DNA of 64,000 nt from Streptomyces antibioticus. GTDB taxonomy: Bacteria; Actinomycetota; Actinomycetes; Streptomycetales; Streptomycetaceae. The notes under the pieces are model-generated. The model was not told where the DNA came from. It saw only the letters and a list, made by a program, of their open reading frames with translations, and did not search any database. Each line of letters opens with the position of its first letter. Within the stretch, counting starts at the first letter, position 1. The position numbers were made by a program, and so were the translations under genes. Of the stretch, positions 49,696-59,229 are shown piece by piece. The stretch is from positions 429,816-493,815 of the forward strand of contig NZ_KQ948430.1 of NCBI RefSeq assembly GCF_001514065.1. The letters are read 5' to 3'.

Positions 49696-51291
49696 CTACG
49701 CGGAGACGCGGGACTCCATGACGTCCCTCGGCGCCGGAACCTCGACCGGCATCGCCTCGCACTGCATCACCCGCGGCAACCGCAACGCCATCACCGCCCC
49801 CAGCAGCAACAACCCCGCACTCACCAGCAGCGTCACATGCAGCCCGTGCACAAAACAGTCCCGAGCCGTCCGGCGCAGGGCCTCCCCGGCGGACCCACCC
49901 AAACGGTCGGCCACCTCGTACGCCTCGCCCAGCGAATGCCCCGCCGCCGCAGAGGCCGACGCCGGCACGCCCTGCACGGACGACAGTCCAGGCGTGTACG
50001 CCGCGTTCATCACACTGCCGAGCAGCGCGATCCCGATGCCCGCGCCCAGCTGGTACGACGTCTCGCCGATCGCCGCCGCCCCGCCCGCCTGCTCCGGCGG
50101 AGCCTCGCTCAGCATCGACTCGTACGCCCCGAACAGCGTCGTCTCCAGACCGAAGCCGAGCAGCACGAAGCCGAACAGAAGCAACGGCGCGTTGTCCTCG
50201 CCGCCCATCCCGAGCAGCGTCAGCACCGCGACGGCCGTCAGGCCGAACCCGAAGCTCACCATCCGCCGCGGCCCGAACCGCCGCAGCATCCGCGCCCCGG
50301 CAAGACCGGACGCCATCGCGGCCACGGTCAGCGGCAGCAGCCGCAGCCCGGTCTCCAGCGGGGAGAGCCCCAGCACCAGCTGGAGATACTGCGCCGCGAT
50401 CAGCTCAAGGCCCACCAGGGCGAGCATCGCCAGCACGATGCAGCAGACGGAGGTGGAGAACGCGGGCCGCGCGAACATCCGCAGGTCCACCAGCGGATGC
50501 GTACGGCGCCTTTGTCGTCGTACGAAAAGAACCAGCAGCACCGCGCCCACCACCAGCGGCACCGCGGTGATCCCGTCGATCTCGCCGCCGCCGAGCCGCT
50601 TCACGCCCAGCACGACCCCGAAGAGTCCGGCCGCGGCCATCAGCGCGCCGACCACGTCCCAGGGTCCCTGCCCGCTGCCCTTCGACTCGGGCAGCAGCAG
50701 CCGTCCGACCGGCAGGCTGACCAGCATCAACGGGATGTTGACGAGGAAGACCGAGCCCCACCAGAAGTGCTCCAGCAAGAACCCGCCGAGCAGCGGACCC
50801 ACCGCCGCGCCGACCGCGGCCACCGCGCTCCAGATGCCGATCGCCAGCGCGCGCTCGCGCCGGTCGGGGAAGACCTGGCGGAGGATCGACAGCGTCGCGG
50901 GCATGATCATGGCGCCGCCGACGCCGAGCAGCGCCCGCGCGAAGATCAGCACCTGCGCGTTGTCGGCGAGGGCGGCCAGGCCGGAGGCGACACCGAAGAG
51001 GGCGTACCCGAGCAGGAGGACGCGTCTGCGGCCGACCTTGTCGCCGAGCGTGCCGAAGAGGATCAGCAGCGAGGCGCAGACGAGGGGGTAGACGTCGACG
51101 ATCCAGAGCAGCTCTATCGCGCCGGGCTTGAGGTCCTCGGTGACGGCGGGGACCGCCACATGCAGCACGGTCGCGTCGACCGCGACCAGGAGCAGGCTCA
51201 CGCAGAGGACGACGAGGACGACCCAGCGGTTGGCACCGGCCCCGGCCGCCCGACGGCGCAGCGCTGCGGCGGCCGTGGTCGTCCCGGACAT
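49696..51291 (-). CDS. DHA2-family MFS drug exporter
   Basis: A 14-helix proton-driven exporter of 531 residues. Motif C-like GARALLGVGGAMIMPATLS (as FARALLGVGGAMIMP), motif A DKVGRRRVLL, motif D1 near ATVLHVAVPAV and a basic RRQRRR loop support DHA2 (EmrB/QacA-like). ATG 51291 follows GGGAGG at 7 nt; the longer reading upstream is unsupported. Substrate unknown. It is divergent from the mannosyltransferase gene with 260 bp between. Confidence 0.92.
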   Translation of the reverse strand: MSGTTTAAAALRRRAAGAGANRWVVLVVLCVSLLLVAVDATVLHVAVPAVTEDLKPGAIELLWIVDVYPLVCASLLILFGTLGDKVGRRRVLLLGYALFGVASGLAALADNAQVLIFARALLGVGGAMIMPATLSILRQVFPDRRERALAIGIWSAVAAVGAAVGPLLGGFLLEHFWWGSVFLVNIPLMLVSLPVGRLLLPESKGSGQGPWDVVGALMAAAGLFGVVLGVKRLGGGEIDGITAVPLVVGAVLLVLFVRRQRRRTHPLVDLRMFARPAFSTSVCCIVLAMLALVGLELIAAQYLQLVLGLSPLETGLRLLPLTVAAMASGLAGARMLRRFGPRRMVSFGFGLTAVAVLTLLGMGGEDNAPLLLFGFVLLGFGLETTLFGAYESMLSEAPPEQAGGAAAIGETSYQLGAGIGIALLGSVMNAAYTPGLSSVQGVPASASAAAGHSLGEAYEVADRLGGSAGEALRRTARDCFVHGLHVTLLVSAGLLLLGAVMALRLPRVMQCEAMPVEVPAPRDVMESRVSA

Positions 51292-51551
51292 GTACGTACC
51301 TCCCAGATGTTCCCTCGCGTTCGGCGGGCACACGGGGTGGGGACTCCCCGTGATCTCGGCCGGAGGAGCGGTGGTCTCCGGCCCGCGCAACGAAGGCGAG
51401 TGACACGTCAGCGTACGCGAGTTCACGTCTCGGCCAAGTGGTGGACCTCTCACACTCCGCGGAGAACTCGTGTGGCGTACGCCACTCTCCCTCACCTCCG
51501 AACACGCCCCTGCGGCGCTCGCGGTTCACCGGGCGTTCAATAATCGGGCCC

Positions 51552-52877
51552 GTGACCGATCTTGAGACGCGCGCGGCGCCGGCCGAGAACGCCTTGCGCC
51601 GCGCGGCCCCGGCCCTCCTCGGGTACGCGGCCGTCCGCGCCCTGGGCCTGCTCGCGCTGGCCCTGTGGAGCGCGGCGCGCGACAAGAGCGCGTACACCCT
51701 GCTGACGGCCCGCTGGGACGCCCTCTGGTACACGAGGGTCGCCGAGCTGGGATACGGCTACGAGGTCCGCCTCCCGAACGGCGACGTGCACTCGAACCTC
51801 GCCTTCTTCCCGCTCCTGCCGTGGCTGGAGCGGGGCATCGCGGCGGTGACACCGCTGTCGTACGCCGACGCCGGCTTCGTCGTCAGCCTGCTCGCCTCGC
51901 TCGCCGCGGCCTGGGGGATCTTCGCGGTCGCGGACCATGTGTACGGGCGCCGGGCCGGGGCCTGTGCCGTGCTGGTCTGGGCGGTGCTGCCGGTCGGGAT
52001 CGTGCAGTCGATGGCGTACAGCGAGTCGCTGTTCACCGCGCTCGCCGCCTGGTCGCTGTACGCCGTCCTGACCGGCCGCTGGCTGACGGCGGGCACCCTG
52101 GCGGCGCTGGCGGGCCTGACCCGGCCGGTGGGGCTCGCGGTGGTCGCGGCGGTGTGGGTGACGGGCATCGCCGCCTTCCTACGGGACCGGGCCGCCGCCC
52201 GCGCACCCTCATCCCTACGGGACCGGGCCGCCGCCCGCGCACCCTCATCCGTGCGGGACCGGGCCGCCGCCCGAGCTCCCTCGTTCGTGCGGGACCGAAG
52301 CGCGGCCGCCGCGCAGGGCGCGGGGGAGACGACCCGCGCCCCCTCCCCCACCGGCGACGGGCCGGCCGGGGGCGCGCCGGCCTGGCACCGCGCCCTCGGC
52401 ATGCTCCTCGCGCCCCTCGGCGCCGCCGGCTACGTCCTGTGGGTCGGCCACCGCACCGGCAAGGGCCCCCTCGGCTACCTCGACGTCCAGGCGGGCTGGC
52501 GCAACGGCTTCGACGGCGGCTACGCCTTCGCCCGCTTCGTCGCCGACAAGTTCACGTCGTTCCCCGCGGCCCTCGCCGGCATCGGTCTGATCGTCGGGGT
52601 CGGGCTGGTGGTGTGGCTGTACGTCGTCTGCGTACGGCAGGGCCAGCCGCTGCCGCTCCTGGTGTACGCCGGTGTCGTGACCGCCCTCGCGCTGTGCGCG
52701 TCGAGTTACTTCGGCTCGAAACCGCGCCTGCTGCTGCCCGCCTTCCCGCTGCTGCTCCCCCTCGCCCTGGCCCTGGCGCGGTCGCGGACGTCCAGGGCGG
52801 CCCTGGTGGTGGCCGGTGCGGCCCTGGCCTCGGCGGTGTACGGGGCGTTCTGGCTGAACGGCTCGGGCCCGCCATGA
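51552..52877 (+). CDS. PIG-V-like membrane mannosyltransferase with internal repeats
   Basis: A GT-C membrane glycosyltransferase of 441 residues, about nine helices. The first loop has TARWDALWYTRVAELGYGY, a conserved acidic site in the PIG-V/mannosyltransferase group, and MAYSESLFTALAAW follows. A GTG start at 51552 has no ribosome site, and a -10-like CAATAAT lies just before it, so the message may be leaderless. Between helices at about residues 211-253 sits a 12-residue unit (RDRAAARAPSSL) repeated nearly four times. Acceptor unknown. Confidence 0.86.
   Translation: MTDLETRAAPAENALRRAAPALLGYAAVRALGLLALALWSAARDKSAYTLLTARWDALWYTRVAELGYGYEVRLPNGDVHSNLAFFPLLPWLERGIAAVTPLSYADAGFVVSLLASLAAAWGIFAVADHVYGRRAGACAVLVWAVLPVGIVQSMAYSESLFTALAAWSLYAVLTGRWLTAGTLAALAGLTRPVGLAVVAAVWVTGIAAFLRDRAAARAPSSLRDRAAARAPSSVRDRAAARAPSFVRDRSAAAAQGAGETTRAPSPTGDGPAGGAPAWHRALGMLLAPLGAAGYVLWVGHRTGKGPLGYLDVQAGWRNGFDGGYAFARFVADKFTSFPAALAGIGLIVGVGLVVWLYVVCVRQGQPLPLLVYAGVVTALALCASSYFGSKPRLLLPAFPLLLPLALALARSRTSRAALVVAGAALASAVYGAFWLNGSGPP
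52181..52310 (+). repeat. 36-bp coding tandem repeat in the PIG-V-like gene
   Basis: Units start at 52181, 52217, 52253 and 52289 (partial). Each begins ACGGGACCGGGCCGCCGCCC or a near variant. The first two differ by almost nothing, implying recent expansion; 36 bp keeps the frame. Confidence 0.9.
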
Positions 52878-53113
52878 TCGACTCGCGGCGCCCGATGAGC
52901 GCCGGGATAATTCCGCCCCATGATTCGGTGAACGAATTCATAAGCGCCAATAAACCGGAACCCGGAATGATCAAAGGAATTGAAGGGGCAGGCGCGAAGA
53001 AAGCGGATTCCTCGGAAATAAACCTCTTCCTGAGAGGAATCCCACATCACATCGTCATCACAAAGCCGTGGATTCGACCGGGAACTGAGCTCACTCGCTG
53101 TAACGTCGATTGG
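52878..53113 (+). promoter_or_regulatory. AT-richer leader before the PAP2 gene
   Basis: 236 bp, clearly less GC-rich than its surroundings. Inverted repeat GGATTCCTC (53005-53013) and GAGGAATCC (53034-53042). The reading frame stays open through it in the PAP2 frame, but composition and the normal PAP2 N-terminus argue that it is untranslated. Confidence 0.5.
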
Positions 53114-54109
53114 GTGCGTACCGAACGAAACCTCACCCGTCTGGACCGGGTGTTCGCCAGGCTGGACCGTGAGCCGGAACGACCGGCGCATCTCGACGTG
53201 CCGCGGATGTCCCGGCACCGGGTCGCGCTGCTCGCCGGAACCCTGCTGTTCTACCTGGCGATCGTATGGCTCGTGGTGGACACGTCGTGGCTGGTCCGGC
53301 TGGACTGGCAGGTCATGTTCTTCCGGCCGTACCAGCAGTGGTCGGAGATCCACTGGTTCGTGGACTACTACGTGGTGCTCGGCCAGCGCGGCCCGACCGC
53401 GGTGATGGTCGCGGCCTGGCTGGGCTGGCGCTCCTGGCGGCAGCACACCCTGCGCCCGCTGCTCACCCTCGGCGCCTCGTTGCTCCTGCTGAACATCACG
53501 GTGGGCGCCGCCAAGATCGGCATGGGCCGCCTCGGACCGCACTACGCGACCACCATCGGCTCGAACGAGATGGGTCTGGGCGGCGATATATTTCCCAGCG
53601 GCCACACCGCGAACGCCGTGGTGACCTGGGGAATCCTGGCCTATCTTGCCTCCACCCCGAGGGCCCGCAGATGGCTGTCCGCCGTCTCCGCGGTGACCTC
53701 GCTCGGCGTCGGCCTCGCCACCGTCTACCTCGGTACGCACTGGCTGAGCGACGTCATGCTCGGCTGGACCGCGGGTCTGCTGGTCCTGCTGGCCCTGCCC
53801 TGGTGCGAGCCCCTCATCACCCGCGCCGAGACCGCCCTCTTCGACCTGCGCGACCGCTGGCGGGCCCGCCGCGCGGTCCCCACGGCCGTCAAGCCGGTCG
53901 AGGTCCCGGTGTCGCTCAAGCCGCGCACCGCGCCGCAGAGCGAGCCCGCGGCCCGCTCCGGCCGGGCGCCCGCCTATCTGGCGCCGGGCCCCCACACGAC
54001 CCGCTCGGAGCGCACCCCGGTCACCCCGGTCGGCCCGCGCCGGCCACCTCATCCCGACCGCGTCGCACGCGGCACGGCCTCGGCGGCCCGCCCCCTGACA
54101 GGCGGATAG
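53114..54109 (+). CDS. PAP2-family membrane phosphatase
   Basis: A 331-residue membrane phosphatase of the type-2 phosphatidic acid phosphatase group. Six helices span about 35-240. Active-site motifs: KIGMGRLGP (variant of KX6RP), FPSGHTAN (PSGH), and YLGTHWLSDV (HX3D). It may dephosphorylate a polyprenyl or phospholipid pyrophosphate. The last 90 residues are a basic, Pro-rich cytoplasmic tail. The GTG at 53114 gives the normal N-terminus (RTERNLTRLDRVFARL); earlier in-frame starts lie in AT-rich leader. Confidence 0.9.
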   Translation: MRTERNLTRLDRVFARLDREPERPAHLDVPRMSRHRVALLAGTLLFYLAIVWLVVDTSWLVRLDWQVMFFRPYQQWSEIHWFVDYYVVLGQRGPTAVMVAAWLGWRSWRQHTLRPLLTLGASLLLLNITVGAAKIGMGRLGPHYATTIGSNEMGLGGDIFPSGHTANAVVTWGILAYLASTPRARRWLSAVSAVTSLGVGLATVYLGTHWLSDVMLGWTAGLLVLLALPWCEPLITRAETALFDLRDRWRARRAVPTAVKPVEVPVSLKPRTAPQSEPAARSGRAPAYLAPGPHTTRSERTPVTPVGPRRPPHPDRVARGTASAARPLTGG

Positions 54110-54213
54110 GCCGCCGGCGGACAGCGGGGACGGTACGCACACACCCACCCCGCAGCGACGGCCTCCACTCCTCACCGAGTGGGGGCCGTCGTCGTAGGTC
54201 GGCTCGTCGTGGG

Positions 54214-54429
54214 TCAGCCCTTCCAGGAGCGCGCCACGCGCCCGTCCTTCACCTCGAAGTTCAGCCGGCCGCTCCGGTACTCCATCGTGATGATCGCTCC
54301 GGGCGGCAGCGAACGGACCGTCGACCAGCCCTTCTCACGCGCGAGCCGCTCGGCGCGGTTCTGCTCCAGCCCCACATAGGCGTCCGGGTTGTCGTCGGGT
54401 TCGGCGGGCGGTATCGGTATCGGTGCCAT
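54214..54429 (-). CDS. I78-family peptidase inhibitor-like protein
   Basis: A 71-residue protein resembling the I78 (potato inhibitor-like) family, which inhibits serine proteases. The core is YVGLEQNRAERLAREKGW, then VRSLPPGAIITMEYRSGRLN and FEVKDGRVARSWKG, matching the family's reactive-loop region. There is no signal peptide, so an intracellular role or leaderless export is possible. Three secreted serine proteases are encoded in this window, but none adjacent. Confidence 0.8.
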   Translation of the reverse strand: MAPIPIPPAEPDDNPDAYVGLEQNRAERLAREKGWSTVRSLPPGAIITMEYRSGRLNFEVKDGRVARSWKG

Positions 54430-54823
54430 ACGGCCACGCTAGGCCCTCCGCGCGTACCCGGGCCAGGAATCAGACCACTGTCGGTCACCGGTCCTCCTGC
54501 GGTCACGCTTCTGTCACAAGATCCCGACAGCCGTTTCCCCGGGTCCGCGTCACACGTACGAGCGGTTCCCTAGGCCTTCCGCGCGTAATCGAACGTAATT
54601 CCCGCGTGTCGCGGACGCTCCTCGAATAACCGGCCGGAAAGTGCCAGGAGATGTGTCGCCGGAGCCTTTTCCTTCCGATTCCGGGCGCGGCCGGTGGATC
54701 CGACACCGCACAGGAAAAACACCGATCCACCACACAACCCCCGTACGCCCTCTGTCGCTGTGCGCGGCGACGCGAGCATCATGACGTGACCCGAGGCGCG
54801 ACAAGCGAAGGGGCGATCCAGCG
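54430..54823. promoter_or_regulatory. 394-bp divergent spacer before ctaD
   Basis: No credible gene. Inverted repeat GGTGGATC (54693-54700) and GATCCACC (54724-54731). The stretch around 54580-54600 is relatively AT-rich (CGTAATCGAACGTAATTCC). GAAGGGG precedes the ctaD ATG. I see no known regulator box. Confidence 0.4.
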
Positions 54824-56515
54824 ATGGGTACCGAGACCGTGCAGACGACGGTGCGACCCGTGCGGAGCAGGAACCACGGCCGGGTCGTCGTCGACTGGCT
54901 GACCACCACCGACCACAAGAAGATCGGTCATCTCTACCTGATCACGTCGTTCGTGTTCTTCCTGGCCGGCGGCGTGATGGCGCTGCTGATGCGCGCCGAA
55001 CTCGCCCGGCCGGGGTTGCAGTTCCTCACCAACGAGCAGTTCAACCAGTTGTTCACGATGCACGGCACGATCATGCTGCTGCTGTTCGCGACACCGAGCT
55101 TCGCGGGCTTCGCCAACGAGCTGATGCCGTTGCAGATCGGCGCGCCGGACGTGGCCTTCCCCCGGCTGAACATGCTGTCGTACTGGTTCTTCCTGTTCGG
55201 CGGGCTCATCGTGATGGGCTCGCTGCTGGTGCCGTCCGGTCCGGCCGCCTTCGGCTGGTTCGCCTACGCGCCGCTGAACAGCATGGAACGCTCGCCGGGT
55301 GTCGGCCCCGACCTGTGGATCATGGGGCTCGCGCTGGCCGGCTTCGGCACGATCCTCGGCGCGGTCAACTTCATCACCACGATCATCGGGATGCGCGCAC
55401 CCGGCATGACGATGTTCCGGATGCCGATCTTCACCTGGAACACGCTGTTCACGTCGATCCTGATCCTGATGGCGTTCCCGGTGCTGGCGGCGGCGCTGCT
55501 GGTGCTGGAGGCGGATCGCCGGTTCGGCTCGCAGGTGTTCGCGTCGGCCAACGGCGGGGCGCTGCTGTGGCAGCACCTGTTCTGGTTCTTCGGGCATCCC
55601 GAGGTCTACATCATCGCGCTGCCGTTCTTCGGGATCATCACGGAGATCCTGCCGGTCTTCAGCCGCAAGCCGCTGTTCGGCTATCTGACGCTGGTCGGCG
55701 CGACGATGGCGATCACCGGTCTGTCGATCGTGGTGTGGGCCCACCACATGTTCGTCACCGGCGCGGTGCTGCTGCCGTTCTTCTCGTTCATGACGTTCCT
55801 CATCGCCGTGCCGACGGGCGTGAAGTTCTTCAACTGGATCGGCACCATGATGAAGGGCTCGCTGTCCTTCGAGACGCCGATGCTGTGGGCGTGCGGCTTC
55901 CTGGTGACCTTCCTGTTCGGCGGTCTGACCGGGGTGATCCTGGCGTCGCCGCCGCTGGACTTCCACGTCTCCGACTCGTACTTCGTCGTCGCCCACTTCC
56001 ATTACGTCGTCTTCGGCACGGTCGTCTTCGCGATCTTCGGCGGCTTCTCCTTCTGGTGGCCCAAGTTCACCGGCAAGATGCTCGACGAGCGGCTCGGGAA
56101 GATCCAGTTCTGGACGCTGTTCGTCGGTTTCCACACCACGTTCCTGGTGCAGCACTGGCTGGGCGCGGAGGGCATGCCGCGCCGGTACGCCGACTATCTC
56201 GCCGCCGACGGGTTCACCGCCCTCAACACGATCTCCACGATCGGCGCGTTCCTGCTCGGCATCTCGACCCTGCCGTTCCTCTACAACGTGTGGAAGACCG
56301 CCAAGTACGGGGAGAAGGTCGACACCGACGACCCCTGGGGCTACGGCCGTTCGCTGGAGTGGGCGACGTCCTGCCCGCCCCCGCGGCACAACTTCACGAC
56401 GCTGCCGCGGATCCGCTCCGAGTCCCCGGCGTTCGATCTGCACCATCCCGAGTACGCGGCGCAGGCTCCGCAGCCCGAGCCAGCGAGCGAGCAAGCCGGC
56501 CGTGAGCCGTCCTGA
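54824..56515 (+). CDS. ctaD: cytochrome c oxidase subunit I (stand-alone paralogue)
   Basis: Heme-copper oxidase subunit I, 563 aa, about 12 helices, reducing O2 at the cytoplasmic membrane. Ligands visible: low-spin heme His in TMHGTIM; the CuB His-Tyr pair in [15 protein letters not shown] for CuB; and AHFHYVVFG for the two hemes. The K- and D-channel helices look normal. No ctaC, ctaE or ctaF is adjacent, so this is probably a second copy separate from the main operon. Its last about 40 codons overlap the WYL gene on the other strand. Confidence 0.92.
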   Translation: MGTETVQTTVRPVRSRNHGRVVVDWLTTTDHKKIGHLYLITSFVFFLAGGVMALLMRAELARPGLQFLTNEQFNQLFTMHGTIMLLLFATPSFAGFANELMPLQIGAPDVAFPRLNMLSYWFFLFGGLIVMGSLLVPSGPAAFGWFAYAPLNSMERSPGVGPDLWIMGLALAGFGTILGAVNFITTIIGMRAPGMTMFRMPIFTWNTLFTSILILMAFPVLAAALLVLEADRRFGSQVFASANGGALLWQHLFWFFGHPEVYIIALPFFGIITEILPVFSRKPLFGYLTLVGATMAITGLSIVVWAHHMFVTGAVLLPFFSFMTFLIAVPTGVKFFNWIGTMMKGSLSFETPMLWACGFLVTFLFGGLTGVILASPPLDFHVSDSYFVVAHFHYVVFGTVVFAIFGGFSFWWPKFTGKMLDERLGKIQFWTLFVGFHTTFLVQHWLGAEGMPRRYADYLAADGFTALNTISTIGAFLLGISTLPFLYNVWKTAKYGEKVDTDDPWGYGRSLEWATSCPPPRHNFTTLPRIRSESPAFDLHHPEYAAQAPQPEPASEQAGREPS

Positions 56516-57434
56516 TCGCCTCCGTCAGCTCGGCGGGCTCCAGCACCTCGAACTCGAAGCCGGTCATCATCACGTGAATGACCATCACGTCGAGGCTCGC
56601 GGCCCCGGTGCGCAGGATGCAGGCGTCGGGTCCGTCCGCCTCCAGCTGCCCCGCGCTCGGTGAGATCCGCTCCGCGGCCTCCTCGATCGGCACCAGCAGC
56701 CGGACGACGGCATGGGCGGCGTACGCGCGCGTGGAGACGCCCCGGGAGACGTATGCGGCGAGGTCCTCGGCGGGCGGGGTGCGCGGGGCGAAGCGGGGGC
56801 CGTGCGGCGGCTTGGGCGTGATGCGGTCGACGCGGAAGGTCCGCCAGTCGTCGCGGTCGAGATCCCAGGCGACCAGGTACCAGCGGCGCTCGGTGCACAC
56901 CAGGCGGTGCGGTTCGACGGTACGGCGGGTCGGCGTGCCCCCGTGGTCGCTGTACTCGAAGCGCAGCCGCTCGGCGTCCCGGCAGAGGTTCGCGAGCTCG
57001 GTCAGCACCGCCGGGTCGACCCCGGACGGCTGGGGGCCGCGGAGCATCGGCACGGTGAAGGCGTTGAGGGCGCCCACCCGGCGGCGCAGCCGGTTCGGCA
57101 GGACCTGCTCCAGCTTGGCGAGGGCACGGACGGACGTCTCGCCGATGCCCTCGATGCCCTGCCCGGCGGCCGTGCGCAGGCCGACGGCCACGGCGACGGC
57201 CTCGTCGTCGTCCAGCAGCAGCGGCGGCAGCTCGGCGCCCGCGCCCAGCTGGTAGCCGCCTCCGGTGCCGGGGCTGGCGTTGACGGGATAGCCCAGCTCA
57301 CGCAGCCGGTCGACGTCCCGGCGCACGGTGCGCGGGGTCACGCCGAGGCGGTCGGCGAGGTCGGCGCCGGACCATTCGCGGTGGGCCTGGAGGAGCGAGA
57401 GCAGGCGCAGGAGTCGTGCCGAGGTCTCCAACAT
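56394..57434 (-). CDS. WYL-domain transcriptional regulator
   Basis: A 346-residue DeoR/WYL regulator. The N-terminal winged helix is [20 protein letters not shown], then [20 protein letters not shown]; the WYL domain (about 140-215) has [23 protein letters not shown]; a WCX extension follows. The family senses nucleotides or small ligands. The last about 40 residues, Arg/Ala-rich and unlike the family, overlap ctaD antisense for 122 bp, so an older stop was probably lost or the C-terminus is variable. Confidence 0.9.
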   Translation of the reverse strand: MLETSARLLRLLSLLQAHREWSGADLADRLGVTPRTVRRDVDRLRELGYPVNASPGTGGGYQLGAGAELPPLLLDDDEAVAVAVGLRTAAGQGIEGIGETSVRALAKLEQVLPNRLRRRVGALNAFTVPMLRGPQPSGVDPAVLTELANLCRDAERLRFEYSDHGGTPTRRTVEPHRLVCTERRWYLVAWDLDRDDWRTFRVDRITPKPPHGPRFAPRTPPAEDLAAYVSRGVSTRAYAAHAVVRLLVPIEEAAERISPSAGQLEADGPDACILRTGAASLDVMVIHVMMTGFEFEVLEPAELTEAIRTAHGRLARSLARAAEPAPRTRDGADRTPGTRSGSAAAS

Positions 57435-57482
57435 GGGGCCGAGTCTGCCAGCGATCGCGGACAGCGGCTGTCCGCAATGCTT

Positions 57483-57839
57483 CTACCGGCCGCAGCGCAG
57501 GCTGAGGTTGCCGTGCCGGGTCTCGTACGGCACCCGCCCTTCGGCGGCCCGCAGGTCCATCAGTCCGGGCATCAGCCGCCGCTCGTCGTCGTCCACGCGC
57601 GCGTACGCGTCCCAGCAGCCCTCCGGCAGTCCCACGCTGCTCGGCAGGGCCGCGCGCAGTCTGCCGTCGGCGGCCGGGGTCAGCGGCAGGAACACCTCCT
57701 CGTGCCCGTCGCGTCGGCGCAGCACGAGATGGGCGGCGCCGCCTCCTCCGTCCACGGTGACGTCGAAGGTCAGCCCGCCCGCGGAGTCGGCGATGCAGTC
57801 GGCCCGCAGGGGCGCCGTCGGCCGAGCCAACGTTGTCAT
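57483..57839 (-). CDS. hypothetical beta-rich protein
   Basis: A 118-residue protein, function unknown. The sequence is mostly short strands (LTFDVTVDGGGGAAHLVLRR, then GHEEVFLPLTPAADGRLRAA) and ends NLSLRCGR; no helix, signal or catalytic motif is evident. ATG 57839 is preferred over a longer reading from 57956 that would overlap the transporter lipoprotein. It follows that lipoprotein gene by 88 bp on the same strand. Confidence 0.7.
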   Translation of the reverse strand: MTTLARPTAPLRADCIADSAGGLTFDVTVDGGGGAAHLVLRRRDGHEEVFLPLTPAADGRLRAALPSSVGLPEGCWDAYARVDDDERRLMPGLMDLRAAEGRVPYETRHGNLSLRCGR

Positions 57840-57927
57840 GCGGTACGGATCCTTCCTCGGCTGTGCTGCCTGCTTAGACCCGTGACTTTGCCCAATGGTT
57901 GCCTTACTGGCGAGCCTTTTGGCGGCC

Positions 57928-59229
57928 TCACTGCCGATAGGGAAGCTGCGGCACATCGAAGCAGGTGTCGTTCATGTCCCCCTGCGAGACCCACCCCTTC
58001 CCGTCCTGCCAGCGGGCCACGGAGAGGCAGGTCCGCCGGGTCTTCGGCGGCTCGGCCAGCCGTTCGAAGCGGACCGGGAGCAGCAGTCCGTCGGCGGTGT
58101 AGTCCTCGCTGCGGTTCATGCGGTCGTCGACACACGCGCGCGTGACGCCGCCGTCCGTCTTCGCACACGCCTTGGCCGCGTCCGTGAACCACATCGCCGC
58201 CGCCCAGCCCTCCAGCTGCCACTGCGAGTGGGTCTCCAGGCCCTTGGTGGCGTCCCGGAACTCCCGTACGGCCGCCTGGCCGGTGTCCTCGTGGTTCCGG
58301 CTGGAGCCGGTGGCCCACAGGGCGTTGCGGCAGCGCGGGGAGTCCTTGTAGTCGCCGGGGACGGTGGAGGTCCAGTTCTGCACGTTGGTGACCTTGGCGG
58401 TGACCCGGACGCCGGCGTCGTCCATCGCCTTGCACAGCTGGGCGTTGCCGTGCGTGTCGACGGCGTCGAACACGAGGTCGACGCCCCGGTCCTTCAGGTC
58501 GGCCGCGACGGCACGGAAGTTGGGCAGCGCGAAGTCGACCTGCTCGTTGACGACCTCGTACCCCTCCGCCTTCAGCCCTTGGACGACGAGCCGGGCGTAG
58601 GCGGCGGAGGCGGCCTGGTTGTACGAGACGACGGCGGCCGTACGGGCCCCGTGCTCGCGCTTGAAGTACCGGTAGACCTCGGTGCCGCCGTACTGCTGTC
58701 CGTCCCAGCCGGTGGTGCCGTCGCGGGGCGCGAGGCTGCCGTAGATGCCGTAGAGGTGCGGCCAGGTGTCGTAGGCGTTCCCGATGGGCTGGCCGCCGAT
58801 GTCGGGCACGCGCGCGTGGGAGACACGGGAGGCGCCCGCGTAGTCGAGGGACGTGGTGGCGACGAGGGCGACGACCTCGTCCTCGTCGATCAGCCGGTGC
58901 ACGCAGGTGTTGTTGCCGACGCCGCTGCCGCCGTCGTCGCACTCCCGCACCTCGACCGGGCGCCCGCCGATGCCCCCGCGCGCGTTGAGACGGTCGAAGT
59001 AGGCCTTGGCGCCGTCCCGGGGGCCCGTGAAGGTGTCGCCGCCGACCGGGCTGGTGGCGCTGCTGACGATGCCCACCCGGATCGGCGTCGCCTCCTTGAC
59101 CGGCGTGGTCCGGTCGCCGCGGTGCTCGAAGTCGCTCTCCGGGAGCCTGCTGCCGCACGCCGCCGTGAGGGCGAGCAGCAGCACCGCGGCCGCGGCCTCA
59201 GCAGCCCGGCAGGGCCGACGCCGACGCAT
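57928..59229 (-). CDS. branched-chain amino acid-type ABC substrate-binding lipoprotein (LivK-like)
   Basis: A periplasmic-binding-fold type I lipoprotein of 433 residues. Lipobox LTAAC with C25; then IRVGIVSSATSPVGGDTFTG, GARTAAVVSYNQAASAAYA and VDLVFDAVDTHGNAQL, matching the receptor-type binding proteins of HAAT transporters. Several Cys pairs are unusual for LivK. It lies on the opposite strand from the fused permease/ATPase, but its ligand class fits. The ATG is inside the upstream lipoprotein gene (32-bp overlap). Confidence 0.9.
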   Translation of the reverse strand: MRRRRPCRAAEAAAAVLLLALTAACGSRLPESDFEHRGDRTTPVKEATPIRVGIVSSATSPVGGDTFTGPRDGAKAYFDRLNARGGIGGRPVEVRECDDGGSGVGNNTCVHRLIDEDEVVALVATTSLDYAGASRVSHARVPDIGGQPIGNAYDTWPHLYGIYGSLAPRDGTTGWDGQQYGGTEVYRYFKREHGARTAAVVSYNQAASAAYARLVVQGLKAEGYEVVNEQVDFALPNFRAVAADLKDRGVDLVFDAVDTHGNAQLCKAMDDAGVRVTAKVTNVQNWTSTVPGDYKDSPRCRNALWATGSSRNHEDTGQAAVREFRDATKGLETHSQWQLEGWAAAMWFTDAAKACAKTDGGVTRACVDDRMNRSEDYTADGLLLPVRFERLAEPPKTRRTCLSVARWQDGKGWVSQGDMNDTCFDVPQLPYRQ

